DNA from: Bog-473 sp963787485
GTDB taxonomy: Bacteria; Actinomycetota; Acidimicrobiia; Acidimicrobiales; RAAP-2
Direction of reading: 5' to 3'
Assembly (NCBI GenBank): GCA_963787485.1
Contig: CAWBDF010000005.1
Coordinates: 169,349-233,348, forward strand
DNA: 64,000 nt
This document shows positions 1 to 8,232 of the stretch, in pieces. The notes under the pieces are model-generated. The model was not told where the DNA came from, did not search any database, and worked only from the letters and a program-made list of their open reading frames with translations. How positions within the stretch are numbered: the stretch's first letter is position 1; every line of letters starts with the position of its first letter. The position numbers and the translations under genes were made by a program.

Positions 1-38
1 GCGTCCACGCACACACGCACTTCGTTCTTCGTTGCCAT
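1..38 (-). CDS. 5' end of an unidentified gene, cut by the left edge
   Basis: An ATG on the minus strand at 38 is preceded by a purine-rich GGGAGA about seven bases upstream. It opens a frame starting MATKNEVRVCVDA that runs off the window. A good promoter lies about 190 bases upstream (228-256), which supports a transcribed gene here. Too little is visible to name a product. A second frame, beginning at an ATG inside the leader, is also open to the edge, so the frame choice is not certain. Confidence 0.4.
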   Translation of the reverse strand, partial: MATKNEVRVCVD

Positions 39-227
39 GATTGTTCTCCCAAAGGTTCTCGACCACGGCAGGATGTCTGCTCGTGGGAACAGCGCTTTGG
101 GACTTCGACACCCATCCGCTCATCTGGAGTGCGGGTTGGACCCCGGCCAGGTCGCTCCTTCTCCGAACTCGGAGGGTACGCTGCGTTGCCCGGACTTACG
201 AGGTTCCTTTGGTAATGCTCCTCATGG

Positions 228-256
228 ATTATTAACCATAAGCGTGAGAAAGTCAA
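228..256 (-). promoter_or_regulatory. Sigma-70-like promoter firing leftward
   Basis: On the minus strand TTGACT (251-256) and AATAAT (228-233) are separated by exactly 17 bases, each matching five of six consensus positions. The region from 210 to 430 is much richer in A+T than the rest of the window. The promoter would drive the gene starting at 38 and leave an untranslated leader of roughly 180 bases. Confidence 0.5.
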
Positions 257-454
257 TCACTATATGAAAGAAACACAAAGAAGCCCGCTACCAGGTACGG
301 AGATGGGCGAGAGAGCGTGTAAACGCAGTGCCTTACCCTGCAGTAGCATGTGTAAAACGCGGTGCATTCCTTCCGTAATAAACACATCATTACATTGACC
401 ATTACGTTGCAGTGATCCTTCGAACCATTGATTGCACGAATGGTCGCGCATTAC

Positions 455-488
455 GTACAAGGACCGCCCTTGCGGGCGGTCCTTGTAC
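455..488. terminator. Perfect 15-bp hairpin downstream of the integrase operon
   Basis: The arms 455-469 and 474-488 are perfectly complementary over 15 bp around a TTGC loop. The hairpin begins 22 bases after the stop of the last small gene of the integrase operon, where a terminator is expected. There is no clear T-run on either side, so it could instead be a protein- or RNA-binding site. Confidence 0.55.
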
Positions 489-509
489 ACCGCTTGCGGC
501 TGCTGTGCG

Positions 510-659
510 TCAGCCTGGCGTGCTCTCCATGCCGTACAGCAGGCGCTGCAATGGGGTCACCGTTGGGTCGTCAGGGTCGCAGGGCCCGAACAGGTTGTCC
601 GGTGGCAGTTCGCTTTTCTCGGGGTCACTGCCGAACCCGTACACGTCGAGCGGGATCAC
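510..659 (-). CDS. Small hypothetical protein (49 aa) in the integrase operon
   Basis: A GTG at 659 overlaps the stop of the upstream 70-residue gene (GTGA) and opens a 49-residue frame beginning VIPLDVYGFGSDPEKSELPP and ending MESTPG. It is acidic and rich in proline, with no transmembrane segment and no motif I recognise. The four-base overlap with its neighbour and the hairpin just after its stop make it a believable third gene of the integrase operon. Function unknown; coding status inferred from context. Confidence 0.5.
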   Translation of the reverse strand: MIPLDVYGFGSDPEKSELPPDNLFGPCDPDDPTVTPLQRLLYGMESTPG

Positions 660-868
660 AGTGCCACCTCGTGCCGGACGGCAGCCTCGGCTGCACGGTC
701 CTCGTCGGACGCCACGTCGCCGGTCACGAGCCGGTCCCAGCGGGCCAGGATCTCGGCCAGCTGCTCCTCGGTGATCTCCCAGACGGGATCGAACGGCCGG
801 ACCAGTTCCCAGGCCGAGAGGACCGGCGTCGCCGTCCCAACCTCGACCGGCGTGTCATCGTCGGTCAT
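656..868 (-). CDS. Small hypothetical protein (70 aa) coupled to the integrase
   Basis: This 70-residue acidic protein begins MTDDDTPVEVGTATPV. Its ATG shares a base with the integrase stop (TGATG), so translation is probably coupled; a GTG one codon earlier (871) is an alternative start. It is predicted helical (EITEEQLAEILARWDRLVTG) with no helix-turn-helix that would mark it as a classical excisionase. Its position directly after int is where recombination directionality factors or other accessory genes often sit, but no function can be assigned. Confidence 0.55.
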   Translation of the reverse strand: MTDDDTPVEVGTATPVLSAWELVRPFDPVWEITEEQLAEILARWDRLVTGDVASDEDRAAEAAVRHEVAL

Positions 869-2007
869 CACGACGGCAGCAGTTCCACTTCGGCCATCTT
901 GTCTGAACCGGCCAGGGTGGCGTGGCGTCCGTACACCTCACGAGCCATCCGGTCGGACTTCCACCGGCCAGAGGCGATGTCCTTCATCGGGATACCAGCA
1001 TCGGCCATCGAGGTGGTCCAGTAGTGGCGCAGGCTCTTGAACGTCACACCTCGCACATGCGCCAGTCGACGCACCGACGTGAACCTGTCCGTCAGGTGGT
1101 TCGGGTTGACCGGCTTCGCACTGTTGCCGATGACGTAGTGCTCAGGCTTGCCAGGGTCAAGCACCACGTTCAGGACCGCCATGTCCCTCGCGGACGGCTT
1201 GGCGTCGTAATGAGCATCGTTCTTGGTGTTCTCAATGAACACCTCGCCTCGCACCACGACGGCCTGTCGCTCGACGTGGATGATGCCAGCGTCAAGGTCG
1301 ATGTCGGACCACCGGAGGCCAGAGATCTCGCCACGACGGGCGCCAGTGGTGGCAGCGAGACAGATGGCGGGCAGCATGTCGTGGCCGAACTGCTCCGCGG
1401 CATCCAACAGCTTGGGCAGCTGCTCGGGTGTGATCGTCTTGGCCTTCGACCTCGGTTGTGGTGGAGCCATGGCCCGCCCTGCCGTCGGTCCGACTTCGTA
1501 CCCACGACGGCCAGCGAAGGACAGTGCCGAACGAAGGTCAGCGGCGTGCCGGTGAACCGAGGAGTCCGTCAGTCCGTCTTCGTGACTCCACTGGTCGTAG
1601 GCGTTCTCGATGTCCACGGACGTCAGATCGGCCAGGCGGATGTGGCCCAGCGTCGGGATGATCCGGTGGTCGAGGCGGCTGCGGGTGTCCGTCCTCTGGC
1701 GGCGTGACCACTCGACGCCACGAGCCGACCGGCCACGGTCACACCACTCGTTCAGAAGGTCGCTGACGGTCCTGGCGGGCACTGGCGCTGCAGCTGCAGG
1801 AGGTTCGGCGACCAGCTGGGCGTACATCTCGTTCTTCCACCGTTCCGCCTGCTTGGCCGTCAGCTGCTGACCACGAGGCGACCGACGCCACAGCTGGCGA
1901 CCATTGATGCGCACGCCGTAGTCCCACCGACCGGACCCTGGTGCCGTTTCCTTCAGACTGCCAGCGCCGTACCGGCCAACCTTCTCGCCCACCCTGCGCC
2001 CTGCCAT
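868..2007 (-). CDS. int: Tyrosine recombinase/integrase
   Basis: A site-specific recombinase of 379 residues, the usual size for actinobacterial phage or ICE integrases. An AP2-like N-terminal segment (GSLKETAPGSGRWDYGVRING) precedes an SAM-like core-binding domain and a C-terminal catalytic domain. Visible catalytic positions are the first Arg in GARRGEISGLRW, the SLRHYWTT box, a Trp-containing GRWKSD segment in place of the usual LGH, and the nucleophile Tyr in EVYGRH. The ATG at 2007 has a strong GGGAGG site; longer upstream frames run through the tRNA and are rejected. It reads away from tRNA-Ser(GCT), which begins 108 bases upstream, and is followed by two overlapping small genes. It looks intact. 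Confidence 0.92.
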   Translation of the reverse strand: MAGRRVGEKVGRYGAGSLKETAPGSGRWDYGVRINGRQLWRRSPRGQQLTAKQAERWKNEMYAQLVAEPPAAAAPVPARTVSDLLNEWCDRGRSARGVEWSRRQRTDTRSRLDHRIIPTLGHIRLADLTSVDIENAYDQWSHEDGLTDSSVHRHAADLRSALSFAGRRGYEVGPTAGRAMAPPQPRSKAKTITPEQLPKLLDAAEQFGHDMLPAICLAATTGARRGEISGLRWSDIDLDAGIIHVERQAVVVRGEVFIENTKNDAHYDAKPSARDMAVLNVVLDPGKPEHYVIGNSAKPVNPNHLTDRFTSVRRLAHVRGVTFKSLRHYWTTSMADAGIPMKDIASGRWKSDRMAREVYGRHATLAGSDKMAEVELLPS

Positions 2008-2115
2008 TGCTGCCTCCCGCACCGCTGTAGCGTCTTCACGTGCAAGTGTACCGGATTGACGGACGATTGAAGGACGGAGGTGTCCCGAAGTAGTCTGCAA
2101 CCCTGTGAACTGCAT

Positions 2116-2204
2116 GGAGAGGTGCGAGAGCGGCCGAATCGGACTCACTGCTAATGAGTTGACCTGGGTAACCGGGTCCGAGGGTTCAAATCCCTCCCTC
2201 TCCG
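2116..2204 (+). tRNA. tRNA-Ser (anticodon GCT)
   Basis: Acceptor arms GGAGAGG (2116-2122) and CCTCTCC (2197-2203) pair perfectly, with G2204 as discriminator. The anticodon stem ACTCA/TGAGT encloses CTGCTAA, giving GCT at 2150-2152. A long variable arm typical of serine tRNAs follows, then a T arm GAGGG-TTCAAAT-CCCTC. CCA is not encoded directly after the discriminator. The gene lies between an integrase and rimO and is the likely attachment site of the element on its left. Confidence 0.96.
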
Positions 2205-2246
2205 CTCCATGAGCCGGGCGTGTGCGGTCCAGCTCACCGGGACATT

Positions 2247-2266
2247 GCCCGCCCCAGAGGGCGGGC
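2247..2266 (+). terminator. GC-rich hairpin after tRNA-Ser
   Basis: GCCCGCCC (2247-2254) pairs with GGGCGGGC (2259-2266) around a CAGA loop, 42 bases downstream of the tRNA and before rimO. There is no T-run, which is common for terminators in high-GC actinobacteria. Confidence 0.45.
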
Positions 2267-2323
2267 GTGCCGTGCACCGTCGCCCTGGCGGGAACCGGCT
2301 TGTGCGAGAGAAGGTGCGTCGTC

Positions 2324-3931
2324 GTGGGCCGCTACTGGCTGCAAACCCTGGGATGCCCGAAGAACCAGGTCGATTCGGACAAGCTGGAGGGGTACCTGGA
2401 GTCGCAGGGCTTGGACCCCGCCGCCGGTCCCGAGTCGGCGGATCTGGTGGTCGTCAACACGTGCGCGTTCATTCATGCCGCCCGGCAGGAGTCGATCGAC
2501 ACCGTGCTCGAGCTGGCCGATCGCCGGCCCACCGGCGCGCGTCTCGTCGTCACCGGGTGTATGGCCGAGCGCTACGGGGAGGAGCTTCGAGCAGCCCTGC
2601 CCGAGGTCGACCTGGTCGCCGGATTCGGGCGGGACCTGGTCGTTCCGGCGGAAGGCCGGTGTTCCTCCAATGCGTATAGCCCAGACGCGTATACGCCGGA
2701 CGCGCCGACGCCAGACCCGGCTGCCCCTGGAGTGAACGCCGGCGCCGCACCGGTGACGCTCGGGCGGACGCGTCGCACGGCGGCCCGAGGTGGGGGTGAA
2801 CCGAGCTTCGATCTCCTCACCCTGCCCCGCCCGGCCTCCAGGGCCCCTTGGGCCTACGTGAAGGTCGCCGAGGGATGTGATCGCATTTGTGGCTTCTGCG
2901 CCATTCCCTCGTTCCGCGGTCGGCAGCGCTCGCGATCCCAAGACGATGTCCTGGCCGAAGTCGACGCCCTCCTCGCCGTGCCCGGGGCGAGGGTCAGGGC
3001 CAGAACAGCTGCCACCGAGGAGCGCGACGAGGCCCGCGACCACCTCGAGGTGCGCGAGATCGTTCTGGTGGCCCAGGATCTGGCGTCCTACGGGCGGGAC
3101 CGCAGCGGCCCCCATAGGCGCTCGGGGAACGCCCGTGCCGGCGGAACGACGGGCGCGCCGATCGCCGCCCTGACCCGCGCCGTCTCGGCCAAGGTGGAGC
3201 GCACCCGCCTCCTCTACCTGTATCCCTCGGGCCTGACCGACGACGTGGTCGAGGCGATCCTCCAGACGGGCGTGCCCTATTTCGACCTCTCCCTCCAGCA
3301 CGTGTCGCGCCCGCATCTGGCCCGCATGCGACGCTGGGGCGACGGCGAGAGGTTCCTGCGCCGGATCGAAGAGATCAGGGCAGCCGAGCCTGCCGCCACG
3401 TTCCGCTCCTCGTTCATCCTGGGGTATCCCGGCGAGACCGAGCGCGATCACGACCTGTTGCTCGAGTTCCTCAACGCGGCCCAGCTCGACTGGGCCGGTT
3501 TCTTTCCCTTCTCGCCCGAGGTGGGGACCCATGCCCTGGACCTGTCCGACCAGGTGCCGTCCGAGCTCGCCCTCGAGCGACTCCGTGAGTGCGGCGAGCT
3601 CCAGGACGCCATCACCGCCACCAAGCGTGACGATCTCGTCGGCGCGGTCCGCACCGTGCTGGTCGACGCGCCCGGGAGGGGACGCACGGTCCACGAAGCG
3701 CCCGAGATCGACGGGATCGTGCACCTGCCACCCCAACTCGGCGTGGGCCGCCTGGTTGACGTGCGGATCACCGGAGCGGTCGGACCCGACCTTCGCGCCG
3801 TACCGATCGACCATCTCGACGGCGAAGGGACGCTGGACCCGCATGCAAAAGGTGCGGCGCTCACCGTGGCGGCCGCTGGCCACGCCCCGGCCTCCGCCTC
3901 CGCCTCCGCCATGGGAGCGCCGCCCCGGTGA
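2324..3931 (+). CDS. rimO: Ribosomal protein S12 methylthiotransferase RimO
   Basis: A radical-SAM methylthiotransferase that modifies an aspartate of ribosomal protein S12. The N-terminal UPF0004 domain carries LGCPKN, NTCAFI and TGCMAERYG, with Cys 11, 47 and 79 as ligands of the auxiliary cluster. The radical-SAM motif CDRICGFC (Cys about 185, 189, 192) and a C-terminal TRAM-like region follow. The GTG at 2324 lies nine bases after GAGAGAAGG and fits the family start; longer frames reach back toward the tRNA. At 535 residues it is longer than usual because of two linkers: a Pro-rich stretch with repeated YxPDA-like units around residues 115-165, and an insert after EVDALLA. Its stop overlaps the pgsA start, indicating an operon. 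Confidence 0.9.
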   Translation: MGRYWLQTLGCPKNQVDSDKLEGYLESQGLDPAAGPESADLVVVNTCAFIHAARQESIDTVLELADRRPTGARLVVTGCMAERYGEELRAALPEVDLVAGFGRDLVVPAEGRCSSNAYSPDAYTPDAPTPDPAAPGVNAGAAPVTLGRTRRTAARGGGEPSFDLLTLPRPASRAPWAYVKVAEGCDRICGFCAIPSFRGRQRSRSQDDVLAEVDALLAVPGARVRARTAATEERDEARDHLEVREIVLVAQDLASYGRDRSGPHRRSGNARAGGTTGAPIAALTRAVSAKVERTRLLYLYPSGLTDDVVEAILQTGVPYFDLSLQHVSRPHLARMRRWGDGERFLRRIEEIRAAEPAATFRSSFILGYPGETERDHDLLLEFLNAAQLDWAGFFPFSPEVGTHALDLSDQVPSELALERLRECGELQDAITATKRDDLVGAVRTVLVDAPGRGRTVHEAPEIDGIVHLPPQLGVGRLVDVRITGAVGPDLRAVPIDHLDGEGTLDPHAKGAALTVAAAGHAPASASASAMGAPPR

Positions 3932-4545
3932 GGGACGCCGCCCACGAGCACCCCGGCCCCGCCGGTCCTGCCGGCCACCGGGACCACTCGGAATTCGCCT
4001 TTGGGCCGAGCGCCCTGGTCACCCCGGCGAACGCCATCACGGTGGCCCGCCTCATCGGCGCGCCCATCTACGTGCTCATGCTCGTGGCGTGGGGCGCGTC
4101 CTGGATCAACGTGGCCGTCGGTTTGGTGCTCGCCGCCAGCGATGGGCTCGACGGCTACATGGCGCGTCGTCACGGCACCACCCGCTCAGGTGCCTTCCTC
4201 GATCCGCTGGCCGACAAGGCTGTCGTTCTGGGCGCGCTCGTCACTCTGGCCGCGCAGGGTCATCTGCCGTGGCTGCCCGTCCTCCTCATCGCGGCGCGTG
4301 AGGTGGGCATGCAGCTCTACCGGTCCTGGGTGGGGCGTCGGGGTGTGTCGATCCCGGCACGCCAGACGGCCAAGTTCAAGACCCTCATCCAGGACTTTGC
4401 CGTGGGGACCTGCGTGATCCCACCCCTGGCCCACCTCCACGGACTGCAGGTGGGCATGATCTGGCTCGCCTGCGCGTTGACCCTCTACACCGGTGCCGAG
4501 TACCTGGTCGACGGCCGCCAGGCTCTGCACCGCACGGCGTCCTAG
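3928..4545 (+). CDS. pgsA: CDP-diacylglycerol--glycerol-3-phosphate 3-phosphatidyltransferase
   Basis: A membrane enzyme of the CDP-alcohol phosphatidyltransferase family making phosphatidylglycerol phosphate. The signature DGLDGYMAR...GAFLDPLAD supplies the Asp residues that bind metal and CDP; the spacer between AR and G is seven residues. Several hydrophobic segments follow, in a 205-residue protein of normal family length. The GTG start overlaps the rimO stop by four bases (GTGA). The rimO-pgsA-cinA order is common in Actinobacteria. A paralogue using another alcohol acceptor cannot be fully excluded, but this neighbourhood favours PgsA. Confidence 0.88.
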   Translation: MRDAAHEHPGPAGPAGHRDHSEFAFGPSALVTPANAITVARLIGAPIYVLMLVAWGASWINVAVGLVLAASDGLDGYMARRHGTTRSGAFLDPLADKAVVLGALVTLAAQGHLPWLPVLLIAAREVGMQLYRSWVGRRGVSIPARQTAKFKTLIQDFAVGTCVIPPLAHLHGLQVGMIWLACALTLYTGAEYLVDGRQALHRTAS

Positions 4546-4594
4546 CCGCACGAGCGAGCGGCACGAGCGAGGCGCACCTCCTAGTCTCGGCTCC

Positions 4595-5860
4595 GTGCGC
4601 ATTGAGATCGTCGCTGTCGGCACTGAGCTGCTGCTCGGGCAGATCGCCGACACCAACTCGGCCTGGCTCGGCGAGCACCTCGCCGCCGCCGGTGTCACTT
4701 CGCAGTTTCACCAGGCCGTGGGCGACAACCACGATCGCATCGTCTCCTCGTTGCGTATCGCGCTGGACCGCAGCGACGGCGTGATCATGTGCGGCGGACT
4801 GGGTCCCACCCAAGACGACATCACCCGGGAGGCCATCGCCGAGGTGATGGGCGTCGAGCTCGAGCGCGACCCGGCCATCGTCGAGCGCATCGCCGAGTTC
4901 TTCGCTGGCCGTGGTCGCGCCATGGCGGCGAACAACGCCCGCCAGGCCGACGTGCCGCGCGGGGCGAAGGTGATCCCACAGGTGGCGGGTACGGCACCCG
5001 GGCTCATCTGTGCGGTGGGGGACAAAATCGTCTACGCCGTGCCGGGCGTCCCCCACGAGATGGCTGAGATGTTCGAACGCGCCATCCTGCCCGACTTCCG
5101 CGCCCGCATGACCGCCGTGGGGGAGGAGGGAGTCATCGCCAGCCGGGTGCTGCGCACCTGGGGTGCGAGCGAGTCGGGACTGGCCGAAGCCCTCGACGAC
5201 CGGGTCGAAGCGCTCGACACGGCCGGGCACACCACGCTGGCGTTTCTCGCCTCGGGCATGGAGGGGATCAAGGTGCGCATCACGGCACGGGCGCGCAGCC
5301 TCGACGAGGTGGCCGTCCTGCTCGATGCCGAAGAGGCCCACGTCCGCCGGGCCATCGACGAGCGGCTGGGCGACATCGTCTTCGGTGTCGACGAGGAGTC
5401 GATGGAGGTGGCCGTGGCCGACCGGCTGCTGGCGCATCGGCTGACCCTGGGGGTGGCCGAGTCCCTGACGGGAGGACTCATCGCCTCCCGCCTGGTGGGG
5501 GTGCCTGGCGCATCGAGATGGTTCAAGGGCGGGGTGGTGGCCTACGACTCGCAGGTCAAGTTCGACGTGCTGGGGGTGCCGACCGGGCCGGTGGTCACCG
5601 AATCGGCTGCGGCGGCCATGGCCGAGGGTGCCCGCAAGGTGACCGGCGCCGACGTGGGCCTCGGCATCACCGGAGTGGCCGGGCCCGACCCGCAGGAGGG
5701 CGTGGCACCCGGGACCGTCTTCGTCGGTCTGGCCCAGCCCGGCGAACCGGGTCGTGGCCGTCGGTTGCAGGTGCCCGGCGACCGGGACCGGGTGCGCCAG
5801 TTCGGGACCATCTCGGCGCTCGACCTGCTCCGAAGGGCTCTCGAGGCACCGCCCGGCTGA
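4595..5860 (+). CDS. cinA: CinA family protein (competence/damage-inducible, NMN deamidase-type)
   Basis: A 421-residue protein with the two CinA domains: an N-terminal molybdopterin-binding-like fold starting RIEIVAVGTELLLGQ with MCGGLGPTQDDITREA, and a C-terminal amidase domain with VAESLTGGLIASRL, GVVAYDSQVK and GITGVAGPDP. In characterised relatives the C-terminal domain hydrolyses nicotinamide mononucleotide to nicotinate mononucleotide in pyridine-nucleotide salvage. The GTG at 4595 matches the conserved beginning of the family and is preferred over the longer frame that overlaps pgsA. It follows pgsA by 49 bases and is probably co-transcribed. Confidence 0.92.
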   Translation: MRIEIVAVGTELLLGQIADTNSAWLGEHLAAAGVTSQFHQAVGDNHDRIVSSLRIALDRSDGVIMCGGLGPTQDDITREAIAEVMGVELERDPAIVERIAEFFAGRGRAMAANNARQADVPRGAKVIPQVAGTAPGLICAVGDKIVYAVPGVPHEMAEMFERAILPDFRARMTAVGEEGVIASRVLRTWGASESGLAEALDDRVEALDTAGHTTLAFLASGMEGIKVRITARARSLDEVAVLLDAEEAHVRRAIDERLGDIVFGVDEESMEVAVADRLLAHRLTLGVAESLTGGLIASRLVGVPGASRWFKGGVVAYDSQVKFDVLGVPTGPVVTESAAAAMAEGARKVTGADVGLGITGVAGPDPQEGVAPGTVFVGLAQPGEPGRGRRLQVPGDRDRVRQFGTISALDLLRRALEAPPG

Positions 5861-5970
5861 GCGCGCCACGGCCGTGCTCGCCTCGGCCTGCCTTCACAGG
5901 GGACCCACAGTCGGGTCACACTGGACCAGGAGTCGGGGGTGCGAGCCTGGAACGCTGGGAGGTACGACCT

Positions 5971-6687
5971 GTGAAGACCGAGAACGAACCGCGCGTGCTG
6001 GTCGTCGACGACGAGCCGTCGATCGTCGATGCGGTGGCGACCTCGCTGCGCTACGAGGGGTTCAGCGTGAACGAGGCCACCACGGGCCGCAAGGCGCTGG
6101 CCCAGGCCCAGGAGAACCCGCCCGACCTGCTCATCCTCGATGTCATGCTGCCCGACCTCGACGGGCTCGAGGTGACCCGGCGCCTGCGCGCCGACGGTGT
6201 TCGGGTGCCTGTCCTTTTCCTCACGGCCAAGGACACGTTGCAGGACAAGCTCGCTGGCCTGACGGTCGGCGGCGACGACTACGTCACCAAGCCCTTCGCG
6301 CTGGCCGAGGTGATCGCCCGGGTGCACGCCATCCTGCGGCGCACGGGCTACGAACCCGAGGACGACGGGGTGCTCCGCTTCGCCGACCTCGAGCTGGACG
6401 AGAGCGCCCACGAAGTGCGACGCGCGGGTAGCCCCATCAACCTCACCGCCACGGAGTTCAACCTCTTGCGCTACTTCATGCTCAACCCGCGTCACGTGCT
6501 GTCCAAGGCTCAGATCCTCGACCACGTCTGGCACTATGACTTCGGCGGGGACGGCAACGTGGTGGAGACCTACGTCAGCTACCTCCGAAAGAAGCTCGAG
6601 AAGTTCGGTCCGCCGCTCATCCACACCATCCGGCTGGTCGGGTACACGTTGCGCGAACCCGAACCCTCCGCCAACGGAGCAGCCTGA
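5971..6687 (+). CDS. OmpR/PhoB-type response regulator
   Basis: A 238-residue regulator with an N-terminal receiver (VLVVDDEPS acidic pocket, phospho-acceptor Asp in LLILDVMLPD, Lys in YVTKPFALAE) and a C-terminal winged helix (LTATEFNLLRYFMLNP ... RLVGYTLR) that binds DNA. The GTG at 5971 has GGGAGG eight bases upstream. The histidine kinase starts at the very next base after the stop, so the two form a cognate pair. No target genes can be read from the sequence. Confidence 0.93.
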   Translation: MKTENEPRVLVVDDEPSIVDAVATSLRYEGFSVNEATTGRKALAQAQENPPDLLILDVMLPDLDGLEVTRRLRADGVRVPVLFLTAKDTLQDKLAGLTVGGDDYVTKPFALAEVIARVHAILRRTGYEPEDDGVLRFADLELDESAHEVRRAGSPINLTATEFNLLRYFMLNPRHVLSKAQILDHVWHYDFGGDGNVVETYVSYLRKKLEKFGPPLIHTIRLVGYTLREPEPSANGAA

Positions 6688-8226
6688 GTGTCGCTCCGGC
6701 TGCGTCTGCTGGTCGCGGTCGGGCTGATTGCCGTCGTCGCTCTCGTGGTGGCGGACTTCGCCACGTACTCGGCGCTCCGGTCGTCGCTCTACCAACAGGT
6801 CGACGAGGAGCTGGCCCAACACCCCCAGCCACGTCTCGCCGTGAATCGCGTCACCGGACAGGTGGCGTTCCAGTGCTCGTCGCCGACCAATGGGCCGGCG
6901 GGCGCGCCCGGCTTCAACGTCATCGGGTTCGGATACGTCGCCGTCGTCAGCCAATCGAACGCCACCGTTGCGAGCGGACTCGAGTGTCCGGCCTACGTCG
7001 GGGAGCACCCCTACCGGCCCCAGCTGCCGTCACCGATCACCGGCTTTACGACCCAGCCGGACGGGACGGAGGTCTCGCAATTCACGACGGGTTCCATCGC
7101 CCCGGAGGGTCCCGCCTTCCGAGTGCGCGCGACCAAGGTCACCGGACCGGGCTTCAACAACGACGTACTGGTGCAGGCGCAGCCGCTCGTCAGTCAGACG
7201 AGCACCCTGCACACACTCTTCCTGATAGAACTGGCCGTCACCGCCGGTGCCTTGGTCTTCGCCCTTGCGGCTGGCTGGTGGCTGGTCCGCCTCGGACTCC
7301 GCCCCCTCGAGGACGTCGAACGCACGGCCGACTCCATCGCGGCGGGGAACCTCGACCAGCGCGTACCGGGCGCCGACAAGCCCACCGAGGTGGGCCGCCT
7401 GGCCCGGGCGCTCAACGTGATGCTCGAACGGATACAGGTTGCCTTCTCGGCCCGCGTCGCTTCGGAGTCCCGGCTGCGGGAGAACGAGCAACACCTCCGA
7501 CAGTTCGTGGCCGACGCCTCGCACGAGCTCCGCACACCCATCGCCGCCGTGTCGGCCTACGCCGAGTTGTTCGAGCGGGGGGCCGCCCAACGCTCGGAGG
7601 ACCTCCCCCGGGTCGCGGCCGGGATCCGCACCGAGACGGCGCGCATGGACCGTCTGGTGACCGACCTCTTGACGTTGGCCCGCCTCGACGAGGGAATCCC
7701 CATGCAGCGGGTGCCCGTCGAGCTGGTCGCCTTGTCGTCGTCAGCGGTCCGCACGGCGACCGCCGTGGGTCCCGAGTGGCCGGTCGAATTCTGGGCGGCA
7801 CAACCGGTCGAAGTCACCGGCGACGAGGACCGACTGCGCCAGGTCCTCGACAACTTGCTGGCCAACGTGCGCGCCCACACGCCGGCCGGCACCACGTCGA
7901 CCGTCCGCGTCACCCAGACCGGCGACCACGCCGAGATCGAGGTGCGTGACGCCGGCCCCGGCATGCCGGCCGAGGAAGCGCGGCGAATTTTCGAGCGTTT
8001 CTACCGGGTCGACCCGGCGCGCCGGCGCGGCCACGGACGCGGCGATGGCGGGAGCGGGAGCGGACTCGGCCTCTCCATCGTGGCGGCGATCGTCAACGCC
8101 CACGGCGGCACCGTATGGGCCACCTCGGCACCTGGAGCGGGCATGACGATCACTGTGCGTCTGCCGGTCAACTCGGTGCCCACGCAGTCCGCGCCCGTGC
8201 AGGCTACTCCTGAACCCGTCTCGTAA
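6688..8226 (+). CDS. Membrane sensor histidine kinase paired with the OmpR-type regulator
   Basis: A 512-residue kinase. An N-terminal transmembrane helix (LLVAVGLIAVVALVVADF) is followed by an extracytoplasmic sensor domain of about 150 residues, a second helix near residue 180, and a HAMP linker (RLGLRPLEDVERTADSIAAG). The dimerisation domain has FVADASHELRTP with the phospho-accepting His, and the ATPase domain has LRQVLDNLLAN, DAGPGMP and GSGSGLGLSI. The GTG start abuts the regulator stop (TGAGTG). The sensor domain has no motif I can link to a ligand. Confidence 0.92.
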   Translation: MSLRLRLLVAVGLIAVVALVVADFATYSALRSSLYQQVDEELAQHPQPRLAVNRVTGQVAFQCSSPTNGPAGAPGFNVIGFGYVAVVSQSNATVASGLECPAYVGEHPYRPQLPSPITGFTTQPDGTEVSQFTTGSIAPEGPAFRVRATKVTGPGFNNDVLVQAQPLVSQTSTLHTLFLIELAVTAGALVFALAAGWWLVRLGLRPLEDVERTADSIAAGNLDQRVPGADKPTEVGRLARALNVMLERIQVAFSARVASESRLRENEQHLRQFVADASHELRTPIAAVSAYAELFERGAAQRSEDLPRVAAGIRTETARMDRLVTDLLTLARLDEGIPMQRVPVELVALSSSAVRTATAVGPEWPVEFWAAQPVEVTGDEDRLRQVLDNLLANVRAHTPAGTTSTVRVTQTGDHAEIEVRDAGPGMPAEEARRIFERFYRVDPARRRGHGRGDGGSGSGLGLSIVAAIVNAHGGTVWATSAPGAGMTITVRLPVNSVPTQSAPVQATPEPVS

Positions 8227-8232
8227 GAGCAG

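Noticed and set aside
260..490. 76-codon minus-strand frame starting inside the 15-bp hairpin
   Set aside because: Its start lies in the hairpin arm, it has no ribosome site, and its composition is not protein-like; the hairpin is better read as the end of the integrase operon.
2234..3883. 549-codon open frame on the minus strand opposite rimO
   Set aside because: It mirrors the codon structure of rimO in high-GC DNA, with Arg/Gly/Gln-rich composition, no ribosome site and no motif.
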